Shown: positions 41,858 to 50,882, counted from the stretch's first letter. The stretch is DNA of 64,000 nt from Sphingobacterium sp. UGAL515B_05 (GCF_033097525.1 NZ_CP109907.1:4464001-4528000), one strand, 5' to 3'. Translations and numbers: made by a program. The notes: a model not told the origin generated them from the sequence alone.

Positions 41858-42673
41858 TTAAGCTTTGGTTTTCCGGAAGATAAAGTAGAAACCTACCAAA
41901 ATAAAAGGTATACTCAGTAATTGGCCCATGTTTAAAGCCATGCTTTGCTCGAAGGCTTCCTGATCAATTTTAAAATGTTCCAAGACCATGCGTGCACCAA
42001 ATAATAAGACTAGGAATATGCCAAATAATTGACCTTTTTGGCGATTGGGATTCGATTTGAATAGGGAACCGATGATGATAAAGATCAAAATATAAGCGAT
42101 TGCTTCATAAAGCTGTCCCGGATGGCGCGGTACATTGTCGACACGTTCAAACACGATAGCCCAAGGTAAATCTGTAGGGGTACCAATTATTTCAGAATTG
42201 AAGAAGTTTCCGATACGGATAAGTGCACCGGCAATAGGGACTACGACAACCAATCGGTCCGCTAGCCAAAGAAAGTCGGTTTTTGTTTTTCTGCAGAATA
42301 AATATAACGCGAGAATAATGCCGATGGCGCCGCCGTGAGAAGCCAAACCTGCAAAGCCGGTGATATGAAATCCTGTTTTATCCCATTTAAATGGAAGGAA
42401 TATTTCAAGTATATGATCTTTGTAATAGTCAAAATCGTAAAATAGGCAGTGTCCTAATCGAGCTCCGATCAAAGTGCCCAGGAAAATATAAATTGAAAGC
42501 TGATCCAGCTGTTCTTGTGTGCGGCCTTCCTTTTTGAATATACGCAACATGATTACGTATGAAACAAAAAACGCTAATAACCAGCATAAGGCATAATAGC
42601 GAAGGGCAAAGGCGCCAAAGTTGAACATTTCCGGGTCAATATTCCAATGTATTGCACTTAATATTGAATTCAT
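41858..42673 (-). CDS. lgt: Prolipoprotein diacylglyceryl transferase
   Basis: A 271-residue inner-membrane enzyme that attaches diacylglycerol from phosphatidylglycerol to the lipobox cysteine of prolipoproteins. Seven membrane segments are seen. The essential residues correspond to His-113 in GLASHGGAIG, and the Lgt signature is LIRIGNFFNSEIIG at ~151-164 (variant of GRIGNFxNxExxG, with Ile-Arg instead of Gly-Arg). It is followed by a strong terminator and forms a single-gene unit. It serves the lipoproteins seen elsewhere in this window (5152-6954, 46398-48440, 49543-50882). Confidence 0.93.
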   Translation of the reverse strand: MNSILSAIHWNIDPEMFNFGAFALRYYALCWLLAFFVSYVIMLRIFKKEGRTQEQLDQLSIYIFLGTLIGARLGHCLFYDFDYYKDHILEIFLPFKWDKTGFHITGFAGLASHGGAIGIILALYLFCRKTKTDFLWLADRLVVVVPIAGALIRIGNFFNSEIIGTPTDLPWAIVFERVDNVPRHPGQLYEAIAYILIFIIIGSLFKSNPNRQKGQLFGIFLVLLFGARMVLEHFKIDQEAFEQSMALNMGQLLSIPFILVGFYFIFRKTKA

Positions 42674-42885
42674 AAATTTTATAGCTGTTTAAATTACTTT
42701 GGAGTAAAGATAAGCTTTAATCTCATTTTTTATTCCTACAATTTGTTTTTAAATATAATATCATTGGGCTGCGAACTTAATTGATTCATCGTGAATGAAA
42801 TATTGTCTTTTGCTGATCCTTTTTACTAAAATAAGGGGCTATGATCTAAAATAAATTGCGCAAACAATATTTCAAAAAACTTGTT

Positions 42886-42893
42886 TACTTTTG
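42886..42893 (+). promoter_or_regulatory. -7 element of the M42 peptidase gene
   Basis: TACTTTTG fits TAnnTTTG and lies 51 bases before the start codon. No -33 TTTG is found at 19 bases; a TTG at 42856-42858 is 27 bases away. Confidence 0.4.
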
Positions 42894-42944
42894 CATTTCA
42901 TTGAAATTTTCATATTTTGACGAAAGTAAATAGAAAAGGAAAAG

Positions 42945-44063
42945 ATGGCAGAAAAAAACAAGAAAAAAGAGCCGAAGCACAACGCGGTTGTGACTAAAGA
43001 TTCGCTTTCATTTTTTGAAAAATATATCAATAATGCTTCTCCTACAGGATTTGAGTGGGAAGGACAGCGACTGTGGTTGGATTATTTGAAGCCTTATGTC
43101 GATGATACATTCGTCGACAACTACGGTACAGCAGTAGGGGTAATCAATCCAAAAGCGGAGTATAAGGTCGTTATAGAGGCGCATGCGGATGAGATTTCTT
43201 GGTTTGTCAATTACATTACCAAAGATGGGCTGATCTATGTGATTCGTAACGGTGGTTCGGATCACCAGATAGCACCGTCTAAGCGCGTGAATATCCATAC
43301 GGAAAAGGGTATTGTCAAAGCTGTATTTGGCTGGCCTGCAATTCATACACGTTCGGGAGAAAAAGAAGAAAATCCTTCACTCAAAAATATCTTTTTGGAC
43401 TGCGGCTGTAGCACCAAAGAAGAGGTTGAAGCGCTGGGTATACATGTGGGCTGTGTTATTACTTACGAAGATACATTCTCTATCCTCAACGACCGTTATT
43501 ATGTTGGGCGGGCTATGGACAATCGTGCCGGTGGTTTTATGATCGCTGAGGTTGCTCGTCTGCTAAAAGAGAATAAAAAGAAATTGCCATTTGGATTATA
43601 TATCGTAAATTCGGTGCAGGAAGAGATTGGTTTACGTGGAGCCGAAATGATTGCAGATCGAATCAAACCGAATGTCGCTATCGTTACCGATGTGACACAT
43701 GATACACAAACTCCGATGATCAATAAGATCACGCAGGGAGATCTGTTTTCAGGAAAAGGCCCTGTATTGTCTTATGCTCCAGCGGTTCAGATCAATCTGA
43801 ATAAACTGTTGGTTAAGGTTGCTGAAAAGAATAATATTCCTTTCCAGCGTCAGGCTTCATCTCGTTTTACAGGAACTGATACGGATGCATTTGCCTATAG
43901 TAATGGTGGTGTACCGTCGGCATTGATTTCTTTACCGCTCCGTTATATGCACACAACGGTTGAGATGGTACATAAAGAAGATGTTGACAACGTGATCAGA
44001 TTGATCTATGAAACATTACTGAATATTGAGAACGGACAGGATTTTAGAACATTTACAAAGTAG
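42945..44063 (+). CDS. M42-family metallopeptidase (glutamyl aminopeptidase-like)
   Basis: A 372-residue cytosolic zinc or cobalt aminopeptidase of the TET type, which usually assembles into a dodecamer that trims peptides. Metal and catalytic residues visible: His-80 and Asp-82 in EAHADEI, Asp-192 in GRAMDNRAGG, Glu-226/227 in VQEEIGLRGAEM, Asp-249 in VTDVTHD and a His near 342 in RYMHTTVEM. A Lys-rich N-terminal extension of about 15 residues precedes the fold. Often named endoglucanase in databases, an inherited error. A DUF3467 gene follows 36 bases later; the pairing may be operonic. Confidence 0.9.
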   Translation: MAEKNKKKEPKHNAVVTKDSLSFFEKYINNASPTGFEWEGQRLWLDYLKPYVDDTFVDNYGTAVGVINPKAEYKVVIEAHADEISWFVNYITKDGLIYVIRNGGSDHQIAPSKRVNIHTEKGIVKAVFGWPAIHTRSGEKEENPSLKNIFLDCGCSTKEEVEALGIHVGCVITYEDTFSILNDRYYVGRAMDNRAGGFMIAEVARLLKENKKKLPFGLYIVNSVQEEIGLRGAEMIADRIKPNVAIVTDVTHDTQTPMINKITQGDLFSGKGPVLSYAPAVQINLNKLLVKVAEKNNIPFQRQASSRFTGTDTDAFAYSNGGVPSALISLPLRYMHTTVEMVHKEDVDNVIRLIYETLLNIENGQDFRTFTK

Positions 44064-44099
44064 AATTTAAGAATATATTAACTTATCATTAGAATTATT

Positions 44100-44441
44100 A
44101 TGGAAAATAACCAAAATCAAAACGAATTGAGCATTGAGTTGACAGAAGAAGTAGCAGAAGGAATCTACTCAAATCTTGCGATTATCACTCACTCTAATAC
44201 TGAATTTGTGGTTGACTTTATCCGTGTGATGCCAGGAGTGCCAAAAGCAAAAGTGAAATCAAGAATCGTTTTGACTCCAGAGCATGCAAAACGCTTGTTA
44301 GGTGCATTGGTTGATAACGTGAACCGTTTCGAAGCATTAAATGGCCCGATTAAAATGGATGCAGGTATTGCGGAACAACCACAACAAGGTGGTGATCCTA
44401 CAGTTGCATTTCCTTTCGGAACGCCACAAGGTCAAGCATAG
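44100..44441 (+). CDS. DUF3467 family protein
   Basis: A 113-residue small soluble protein. Core of the family is visible: EGIYSNLAIITHSNTEFVVDF at ~20-40, then IRVMPGVPKAKVKSRIVLTPEHAKRLLGAL (part: PGVPKAKVKSRIVLTP), and an Asn-rich NVNRFEALNGPI. The tail from ~90 is Gln/Gly/Pro-rich and looks disordered. No catalytic residues or known ligand. It lies 36 bases after the M42 peptidase and is followed by a strong terminator, so the two probably form one transcript. DUF3467 proteins are widespread in Bacteroidota and of unknown role. Confidence 0.85.
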   Translation: MENNQNQNELSIELTEEVAEGIYSNLAIITHSNTEFVVDFIRVMPGVPKAKVKSRIVLTPEHAKRLLGALVDNVNRFEALNGPIKMDAGIAEQPQQGGDPTVAFPFGTPQGQA

Positions 44442-44470
44442 TTGATCGCAGCTATCATTGAGATATCGAA

Positions 44471-44498
44471 GCGCCAATTGAACATTGGCGCTTTTTTT
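44471..44498 (+). terminator. Terminator of the M42-DUF3467 operon
   Basis: GCGCCAAT, loop TGAAC, ATTGGCGC, followed by TTTTTTT. 29 bases after the DUF3467 stop. Confidence 0.9.
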
Positions 44499-44680
44499 AT
44501 GTCCTTAATTTTAGCAAAGTCATTCCGATACTCCGATTCGGTCCATGTATGAAAAAGACGATTGCCCTAACCGCCTGTTAAGGTATAAGATCATCAAGAT
44601 CTATATTAAAATTGAAAGATCTGCATACCAGGTAGTACGTATTATCATTTCTTAATCAATGTTTAGACAGTAATAAGTCG

Positions 44681-44741
44681 GTGCTTGTTCAGTCTTCACT
44701 GAACGAGCACTGAACGAGCACTGAACAATCACTGAGTAAGC
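44681..44741. repeat. Tandem 11-base repeats with overlapping hairpin in the 418-base gap
   Basis: Four head-to-tail 11-mers: ACTGAACGAGC (44698-44708), the same (44709-44719), ACTGAACAATC (44720-44730) and ACTGAGTAAGC (44731-44741). The first repeat also pairs with GTGCTTGTTCAGT (44681-44693) around a CTTC loop, giving a 13-base stem with one G-T pair. The gap 44442-44859 otherwise holds the terminator above and a -7-like TAGTTTTG at 44796-44803, 56 bases before the GNAT-nitrilase start. The repeats lie 55 bases upstream of that element, where an activator might bind. Confidence 0.6.
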
Positions 44742-44859
44742 ACTGTTTAAAATATAAATAGAGGTGCCATCTAGTATTCGCTTGTTGCCTATTGCTAGTT
44801 TTGGACTTGGCCTTTACTTTTACTAAATTTAAATAACTAATTTCAAAAAGGAGATTTAT

Positions 44860-46368
44860 ATGGATATTCAAGTGCGTAACTTGACGAAGAAGGATTATGT
44901 TGATTTGAAAAAATCGATGGAACAGGCTTACGATGGTGTTGGCGAAACCTGGTCAAAGGAAAATATTCAGGATTTGATAGAATTATTTCCCGAAGGGCAG
45001 TTATGTGTGGAGATTGATGGACATGTAGTCGCTTGTGCCTTGTCGATTATCCTGAATTCAAAGAAGAATAATATTTACGATAGTTATTATGATATTATCG
45101 ATGACGGTAAGTTTACCAAACATAGTAATGATGGCGATACGCTGTACGGGATAGAAGTGTTTGTTCATCCGGCACATCGGGCCTTACGCCTTGGACGCCG
45201 TCTCTATGATGCACGGAAGGAGCTGTGTGAACAGATGAACCTCAAATGTATTGTTGCCGGGGGGCGTATTCCCAATTACCATAACTATGCGGATAAAATG
45301 AGTCCGCGGGTTTACATCGAGAAAGTCAAGCGTAAGGAAATCTATGATCCTACGCTGACCTTTCAGCTTTCGAATGATTTTCATGTCAAAAAAATACTTA
45401 AGCACTATCTGCCCGAGGATGCTGAATCGATGGAGTTCGCTACTCTGTTGGAATGGAATAATATTTATTATGAGTCAGAGACGCGCTCCATTTCGACGAC
45501 CAAGCAGACGATCCGTTTGGGACTGGTGCAATGGCAGATGCGTTTATTTGATAATCTAGAGGCATTTTATGATCAGATCGAGTTTTTTGTGGATACGGTG
45601 AGTGATTATGGAACAGATTTTATTATGTTTCCAGAATTCTTTAATACGCCGTTGATGAGTCCGTATAATGATCTTCCCGAACGCTTGGCAATGGAGAGGC
45701 TTGCGCAGCATACTTCAGAGATTATTGATCGCATTCAACAGTTTGCCGTTTCCTACAACGTCAATATCATTGCAGGGTCGATGCCTTTGATGGAAAACAA
45801 AAAGCTCTATAATGTTTCCTACCTCTGTCATCGCAACGGTAAGCTGGATGAGTTTAAAAAAATTCACATCACCCCTAATGAATTTAAATATTATGGTATG
45901 GTGGGCGGAAGTGAGGTAAAGGTGTTTGACACCGATTGTGGTAAAGTGGGACTGTTGATCTGTTACGACGTAGAGTTTCCTGAACTGAGCCGTATTTTGG
46001 CCGATCAGGGGATGCAGATCCTATTTGTGCCCTTTATGACGGATACCCAAAACGGATACATCCGGGTGCGTACCTGTGCGCAGGCTAGGGCGATAGAAAA
46101 TGAATGTTATGTGGCTATTGCAGGCTCCGTGGGCAATTTGCCGCGTGTGAATAATATGGATATACAATATTCGCAGTCCGCTGTTTTTACCCCTTCGGAC
46201 TTTGCTTTTCCCAATAATGCCATTAAAGCTGAGGCGACACCGAACGCCGAGATGGTGCTTATTGCGGACGTTGATCTTTATGCCCTGCGAGACCTACATG
46301 AGTACGGTACCGTTAAAGTCAAGAAGGATAGAAGGAAGGATTTGTATGAAGTGAAACTTTTGAAGTAA
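44860..46368 (+). CDS. GNAT acetyltransferase-carbon-nitrogen hydrolase fusion protein
   Basis: A 502-residue bifunctional protein. Residues 1-~210 are a GNAT domain; acetyl-CoA motif A is HPAHRALRLGRRLYDARKEL at ~103-122. Residues ~216-490 are a nitrilase-superfamily amidase with the Glu-Lys-Cys triad: Glu-259 (FPEFF), Lys-334 (FKKIHITP) and Cys-368 (LLICYDVEFPE). The domain order N-acetyltransferase then amidase is a known fusion; its substrates are not established, and transfer or removal of acyl groups on an amine/amide is expected. A Shine-Dalgarno AAGGAG is 8 bases before the ATG. It is followed 29 bases later by an M13 peptidase gene and may share its transcript. Confidence 0.9.
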   Translation: MDIQVRNLTKKDYVDLKKSMEQAYDGVGETWSKENIQDLIELFPEGQLCVEIDGHVVACALSIILNSKKNNIYDSYYDIIDDGKFTKHSNDGDTLYGIEVFVHPAHRALRLGRRLYDARKELCEQMNLKCIVAGGRIPNYHNYADKMSPRVYIEKVKRKEIYDPTLTFQLSNDFHVKKILKHYLPEDAESMEFATLLEWNNIYYESETRSISTTKQTIRLGLVQWQMRLFDNLEAFYDQIEFFVDTVSDYGTDFIMFPEFFNTPLMSPYNDLPERLAMERLAQHTSEIIDRIQQFAVSYNVNIIAGSMPLMENKKLYNVSYLCHRNGKLDEFKKIHITPNEFKYYGMVGGSEVKVFDTDCGKVGLLICYDVEFPELSRILADQGMQILFVPFMTDTQNGYIRVRTCAQARAIENECYVAIAGSVGNLPRVNNMDIQYSQSAVFTPSDFAFPNNAIKAEATPNAEMVLIADVDLYALRDLHEYGTVKVKKDRRKDLYEVKLLK

Positions 46369-46397
46369 ATTTAAATACTCTTTTAATCTCTTAAAAT

Positions 46398-48440
46398 ATG
46401 ATACAAAAAGTCAAATGGGGGACGTTATCCATGGTCTTAATGCTGATGTCATGTCAGTCAAATAAGAAAAGCGATACTGCTCGGGAGGTCCGCACAAATT
46501 TTTTTGATGTCTCAGGCATGGATACCACCGTGAATCCAGGAGATAATTTCTTCCAATATGCGAATGGAAGCTGGATGAAAAATACCCAGATCCCGGCTTC
46601 TGAAACTGGCTGGGGTTCATTTTATATTCTTGCTGATGAAAACCTGGCAAACCTGAAATCTATTTTAGAGGGTGCGGCGAAGTCTGACAACAAAAAAGGT
46701 TCCGATCAGCAAAAGGCCGGCGATTTCTACGCGAGTGGTATGGATACGGTGACGATTGATAAATTGGGCGCGAAACCGATCGAAGGTGCTATTCAAAAAA
46801 TCAATGGGTTGAAAAGTATTGATGAATTGATCGCTTATGCTGCGGATGGATTTAAAGAGGGTGATGGTGATCTTTTTACATTTTATGTGGCTGCAGATGA
46901 CCGGATCAGCACTAAAAATGCATTGCAATTTTTCCAGGGTGGACTCAACCTGCCTGAAGCAAGTTATTACTTGGATCAGGATGATAAAGCGAAGAAAATC
47001 CGGGAGGCCTATGTTGCTTATCTGGTAAAATTATTCGGGCTGATCGGCGAAGGGGCAAATGCACAAAAGTCGGCGGAGGAAGTGCTGCGCTTGGAAACGG
47101 AAATTGCCAAATCGCATGCTACACCGGTGGAATTGCGCGATCCCATCAAAAACTACCATAAATTTGCGGTACAGGAATTTCAGAAGCAAACGACAAACCT
47201 CAATTGGAAAGATATTTTGCAACGTTTGGATGTGAAGACCGATACCATTTTGGTACAGCAGCCCAAATTTTATCTTGCGCTAAATAATTTGTTGAAATCA
47301 CAGTCCTTAGATAGTTGGAAAACAAAACTAAAAGCAGATTTAGCGAATGCTTCTGCGACGGCACTGAGTAAAGGTTTCAGGGATGCAAAGTTTGAATTAT
47401 TCGGAAAAACCCTAAATGGACAGAAACAGGAGAAAGAGCGTTGGAAGCTGATGGTGAGCTCGGCCGACGAGAACCTTGGCGAGATTGTCGGAAAGTTGTA
47501 TGTGGATGAGTATTTTAAACCCGAAGCAAAAAAACGAATGCTCGAATTGGTCGACAATTTGCAAAAAGTCTATAAGAGCCGTATCGAGAAATTGGACTGG
47601 ATGACACCTGAAACCAAAAAGAAAGCGATTGAAAAATTGGAAGCATTTACCAAAAAAATCGGCTACCCGGAGAAGTGGAAAGATTACAGTGACGTGGAGA
47701 TTGCCAAAGATACCTACTATGCCAATTTACAGTCTGCTGCAAAGCATGCCTATAAAGAAATGGCAGGTAAAATCGGCAAACCGGTTGACAAGGCCGAATG
47801 GCTGATGACGACACCTACGGTGAATGCCTATTACAACCCACCCTATAATGAAATTGTATTCCCGGCAGGGATCTTGCAGTTCCCATTCTTCGATGCCAAC
47901 GCGGACGACGCGATCAATTATGGCGCTATCGGTGCCGTTATCGGACACGAGATGACACATGGTTTTGATGATCAGGGGCGTCAATATGATAAAGACGGTA
48001 ACTTGAACGATTGGTGGACGGCAGTGGATGCGAAACAGTTTACGGAACGCGCCAATCAGGTAGCGAAGTTGTATGGTGGTTTTACGCTGTTGGACAATCA
48101 ACATGTAAACGGTGAGCTTACGTTAGGTGAAAATCTGGCGGATATCGGCGGTTTAAATATTGCCTATGATGCTTTCAAATTAACCAAGCAAGGGCAGGGG
48201 CAGGATAAAATTGATGGCTTTACACCAGATCAACGTTTCTTTCTGAGTTTTGCGCAAGTGTGGCGCGTAAAGAGCAGCGATGAGCGTATGCGGTTACGTT
48301 TAAAAGTTGATCCACATAGCCCCGAACAATTTCGGGTAAATGGTCCCGTATACAATATGGAGGCCTTCTATAAAGCATTTAATGTACAGCCTACGGCAAA
48401 AATGTATGTAGCACCTGAGAAGAGAATTTTGGTTTGGTAA
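46398..48440 (+). CDS. M13-family metallopeptidase (PepO/neprilysin-like), lipoprotein
   Basis: A 680-residue exported zinc endopeptidase. The N-terminus GTLSMVLMLMSCQS is a lipobox (Met-Ser-Cys), so it is a lipoprotein facing the periplasm or surface. The M13 N-domain starts with FFDVSGMDTTVNPGDNFFQYANGSW (shown in part: NPGDNFFQYANGSW). Zinc and catalytic residues: HEMTH at 517-521, with Glu-578 in GENLADIGG and Asp-582. NAYYNPPYNEIVFPAGIL near 477-494 is the substrate-positioning block. Length is full. It degrades peptides of moderate size; natural substrates unknown. Confidence 0.92.
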   Translation: MIQKVKWGTLSMVLMLMSCQSNKKSDTAREVRTNFFDVSGMDTTVNPGDNFFQYANGSWMKNTQIPASETGWGSFYILADENLANLKSILEGAAKSDNKKGSDQQKAGDFYASGMDTVTIDKLGAKPIEGAIQKINGLKSIDELIAYAADGFKEGDGDLFTFYVAADDRISTKNALQFFQGGLNLPEASYYLDQDDKAKKIREAYVAYLVKLFGLIGEGANAQKSAEEVLRLETEIAKSHATPVELRDPIKNYHKFAVQEFQKQTTNLNWKDILQRLDVKTDTILVQQPKFYLALNNLLKSQSLDSWKTKLKADLANASATALSKGFRDAKFELFGKTLNGQKQEKERWKLMVSSADENLGEIVGKLYVDEYFKPEAKKRMLELVDNLQKVYKSRIEKLDWMTPETKKKAIEKLEAFTKKIGYPEKWKDYSDVEIAKDTYYANLQSAAKHAYKEMAGKIGKPVDKAEWLMTTPTVNAYYNPPYNEIVFPAGILQFPFFDANADDAINYGAIGAVIGHEMTHGFDDQGRQYDKDGNLNDWWTAVDAKQFTERANQVAKLYGGFTLLDNQHVNGELTLGENLADIGGLNIAYDAFKLTKQGQGQDKIDGFTPDQRFFLSFAQVWRVKSSDERMRLRLKVDPHSPEQFRVNGPVYNMEAFYKAFNVQPTAKMYVAPEKRILVW

Positions 48441-48535
48441 GCGAAAACAGGGGTGAACAGCATTGTCCCGATACGGATTAAGACAATGCTGTTCAACTCA
48501 TCACGTTTAAATGGAAACGAAAAAGTAAATTTGTC

Positions 48536-48566
48536 TTTGAATTATGATAAAAACTGATTACTTTTG
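48536..48566 (+). promoter_or_regulatory. Promoter of rplU-rpmA
   Basis: TTTG (48536-48539), 19 bases, TACTTTTG (48559-48566): an exact match to the Bacteroidota vegetative promoter, 34 bases before the rplU ATG. The leader is AT-rich (ATTTAATTAATTAACA). Confidence 0.8.
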
Positions 48567-48600
48567 CCCTTCATTTAATAACACATTTAATTAATTAACA

Positions 48601-48912
48601 ATGTACGCAATAGTAAATATAGCAGGACAGCAATTTAAGGTTGCAAAAGACCAGTTCCTTTTTGTACACCGTTTACAAGGAGATGAAGGCGCTAGTATTG
48701 AATTTGACAATGTATTGTTAGCAGAAGACGGTGGTAAATTTACCATTGGTACACCTAGCGTTGCAGGTGCAAAAGTTTCGGCTAAAATTTTGTCTCATTT
48801 AAAAGGCGATAAAGTTATCGTTTTCAAGAAAAAACGTCGTAAAGGCTACAAAAAGAAAAACGGTCACCGTCAACAATTTTCTAAAATCCAGATCACTGGT
48901 ATTACGTTATAA
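48601..48912 (+). CDS. rplU: 50S ribosomal protein L21
   Basis: A 103-residue primary ribosomal protein that binds 23S rRNA near L20. N-terminus MYAIVNIAGQQFKVAKDQFLF is split here as MYAIVNIAGQQFKV and DQFLFVHRL; the C-terminal KRRKGYKKKNGHRQQFSKIQI is the typical Lys/Arg tail (KGYKKKNGHRQ). First gene of the L21-L27 pair, behind a consensus promoter. Usual length 102-104 residues. Confidence 0.96.
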   Translation: MYAIVNIAGQQFKVAKDQFLFVHRLQGDEGASIEFDNVLLAEDGGKFTIGTPSVAGAKVSAKILSHLKGDKVIVFKKKRRKGYKKKNGHRQQFSKIQITGITL

Positions 48913-48956
48913 TTGAATTTTTAATCAGACAAATAGTCTTAAATTAAGATAAAGAA

Positions 48957-49220
48957 ATGGCACACAAAAAAGGTGCGGGTAGTTCTAAGAACGGCCGTGA
49001 GTCACATAGCAAGCGTTTAGGTATCAAAATCTTCGGTGGTCAACAAGCAATCGCTGGTAACATCATCGTACGCCAACGCGGTACACAACACAATCCTGAC
49101 ACAAACGTTGGTATTGGTAAAGACCACACATTGTTCGCTTTAGTAGACGGTAAAGTAGTTTTCCGTAAAAAAGCTAACAATAAATCTTATGTATCTGTAG
49201 TTCCTACAGAACAAGCATAA
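48957..49220 (+). CDS. rpmA: 50S ribosomal protein L27
   Basis: An 87-residue ribosomal protein whose N-terminal arm reaches the peptidyl-transferase centre. MAHKKGAGSSKNGRESHSKR at 1-20 is canonical (no N-terminal cleavage extension of the Firmicutes type). Followed by GTQHNPDTNVGIGKDHTLFAL. It lies 44 bases after rplU and is closed by a strong terminator. Confidence 0.96.
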   Translation: MAHKKGAGSSKNGRESHSKRLGIKIFGGQQAIAGNIIVRQRGTQHNPDTNVGIGKDHTLFALVDGKVVFRKKANNKSYVSVVPTEQA

Positions 49221-49239
49221 GGTTTTGCAACAATATTGG

Positions 49240-49269
49240 AAAGGCATCAAGAAATTGATGCCTTTTTTT
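49240..49269 (+). terminator. Terminator of rplU-rpmA
   Basis: AAGGCATCAA, loop GAAA, TTGATGCCTT, followed by TTTTT. 20 bases after rpmA. Confidence 0.9.
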
Positions 49270-49542
49270 GTTTATACTTTTAGCTACTGTTCCGATGTGC
49301 CTGCTATCGGGTGATGCTGGAGCGGGATAGCGGGCCGCTCTGCGGAATTGCTACCTGGTATTACTGAATTTATCGGGCTTGGTACTGAGCTTTTTAAGCT
49401 TTTTGGGCTGTTTAAATTGTTATTTTCTGTTAAATGTAACCGCTTTGGTACAATTTTTATAAAGGATAGGTGTTTTTAAGACAATAGGCGAAGCATTCGT
49501 AAATATCGCTGGATGCATGCACGATTGAATAAATACTTACAT
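49270..49542. other. Intergenic region without recognised gene
   Basis: 273 bases between the rpmA terminator and the next lipoprotein. No ORF over 30 codons with a plausible start, no RNA gene and no consensus promoter seen. An inverted GAGCTTTTTAAGCTTTTT patch near 49388-49405 is AT-rich and not a convincing stem. Confidence 0.4.
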
Positions 49543-50286
49543 ATGAAATACAACAAGTTTGGATATGGGTTGTGTGCTGGGTTATTTGCCTGTTCATTTT
49601 ATTCCTGTAGTTCGATTTACATGCCCAATGTACCCTCAGCGCCGATGTTTACAGAAGCTGGCGAGGTCTATGTTTCCGGCAATATCAATACAAAGGCCAA
49701 TGTATCGGCCAACCTGGGGGTAGCTGTAACTGATCATGTGGCTGTCATTGCTAATGGTTCATATGTCGATAATAGATCCAATATCAAAGACTATGCGCAA
49801 AAGATGGGCGAGGCGGGGATAGGTTATTTTACACGCTTTGGTAGAAAGAATAATCGTGTATTTGAGGTTTACGGGGGCTACGGGTTGGGTAATACCAGTG
49901 TGGTTGATAAGCGTTCGTCGACGATGGGACAGGCCATTGTAGAAACGAAGGACATGGATTTTGACAAGGTGTTCGTACAAGTGAACTTTTCATCGGAGAA
50001 AAAGGATGCCCTGAAATTGTTTGGCAACCGGCATGATATCGATTACGGTACCATCATCCGGCTGAGCAATATGCGTATGAAAAATTTTGCTGTTGATGGT
50101 CTTCCGGCAGAGAAAGAAGATAATATGCTTATTGAACCCGTATTTTATACAAGAATGGGGTTAGGGAAAGGATGGAAGCTGCAATATACGAACGGTATGG
50201 TATTCGGTTTTAAAAGTAATACCTATTTAAAAGCAGGGTACCCGTTGTTTACACTGGGAGTTTTATATAAATTTGGAGGAAAATAG
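49543..50286 (+). CDS. Lipoprotein, function unknown (outer-membrane-like)
   Basis: A 247-residue lipoprotein when started at the ATG at 49543; the earlier in-frame ATG (49513) would add ten residues before the signal peptide. MKYNKFGYGLCAGLFACSFYSC is shown in parts: the lipobox is SFYSC, with acylation on Cys-22. Alternating polar-hydrophobic strands (VYVSGNINTKANVSANLGVA, VFEVYGGYGLGNTSVVD) and the C-terminal aromatic pattern TLGVLYKFGGK suggest a small beta-barrel or beta-sheet surface protein. No named family recognised. The next lipoprotein gene starts 5 bases after its stop, so the two are co-translated. Confidence 0.7.
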   Translation: MKYNKFGYGLCAGLFACSFYSCSSIYMPNVPSAPMFTEAGEVYVSGNINTKANVSANLGVAVTDHVAVIANGSYVDNRSNIKDYAQKMGEAGIGYFTRFGRKNNRVFEVYGGYGLGNTSVVDKRSSTMGQAIVETKDMDFDKVFVQVNFSSEKKDALKLFGNRHDIDYGTIIRLSNMRMKNFAVDGLPAEKEDNMLIEPVFYTRMGLGKGWKLQYTNGMVFGFKSNTYLKAGYPLFTLGVLYKFGGK

Positions 50287-50291
50287 TGGCT

Positions 50292-50882
50292 ATGAGCAAG
50301 AAAATTTTATTTGGATGTTTGGTTCTGCTGGGTTTGTTTATTTCCGGCTGTGGTGTGAATCGACAAAAGGCACAGATCGAAAATTTGGCGAAATGTAAAT
50401 TCGATGTGGAATCGGTAGATAGTATTCGGTTGGCCGGAACATCATTGCAACGACTGATCAGGAATAATCAAATTGACCTAGGTGCCGCGCCAAGCTTGGC
50501 ATTGGCCTATTTGCGGAAAGATATTCCATTGGATGCAGTTATCCGACTTAAAATTGATAACCCAACGCTCAAAAAAGCCTCTATTAATAAGTTCCAGTAT
50601 ATCATTCTTTACGGCGGGCAGCAGCTTGTGGAAGGGATTGTGAATCAATCATTACAAATAGAGCCCGGAGAATCTACAGTGGCCAATGTGCGTATAGCGA
50701 CCAATATCTATGATTTGTTGAAGAATTCGGACCTGCAGGATTTTTTAATGTCAAGCGATGAGAATAAAAAGGGAATATTTACGTTAAAAGTTAAACCTTC
50801 TATCAATATCGCAGGGCAGTCGGTGTTCTATCCGGGGTATATTACCATCGATAAGGCGGTAAGTCGTAAGATTCTGCTTTAG
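50292..50882 (+). CDS. Lipoprotein of unknown function, partner of the preceding gene
   Basis: A 196-residue lipoprotein; the start is the ATG at 50292 rather than a GTG two codons earlier. MSKKILFGCLVLLGLFISGC has a clear lipobox with Cys-20. The body (ARKVKSINIRLAG-like strands; IRLKIDNPTLKKASINKFQY, GIVNQSLQIEPGESTVANVR) has the spacing of a LEA-14/WHy-type immunoglobulin-like fold, where one sees 'xxNPNxxxxxV...Y.ixvxGxxl'. That assignment is a guess from pattern. A strong terminator follows. Confidence 0.65.
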   Translation: MSKKILFGCLVLLGLFISGCGVNRQKAQIENLAKCKFDVESVDSIRLAGTSLQRLIRNNQIDLGAAPSLALAYLRKDIPLDAVIRLKIDNPTLKKASINKFQYIILYGGQQLVEGIVNQSLQIEPGESTVANVRIATNIYDLLKNSDLQDFLMSSDENKKGIFTLKVKPSINIAGQSVFYPGYITIDKAVSRKILL

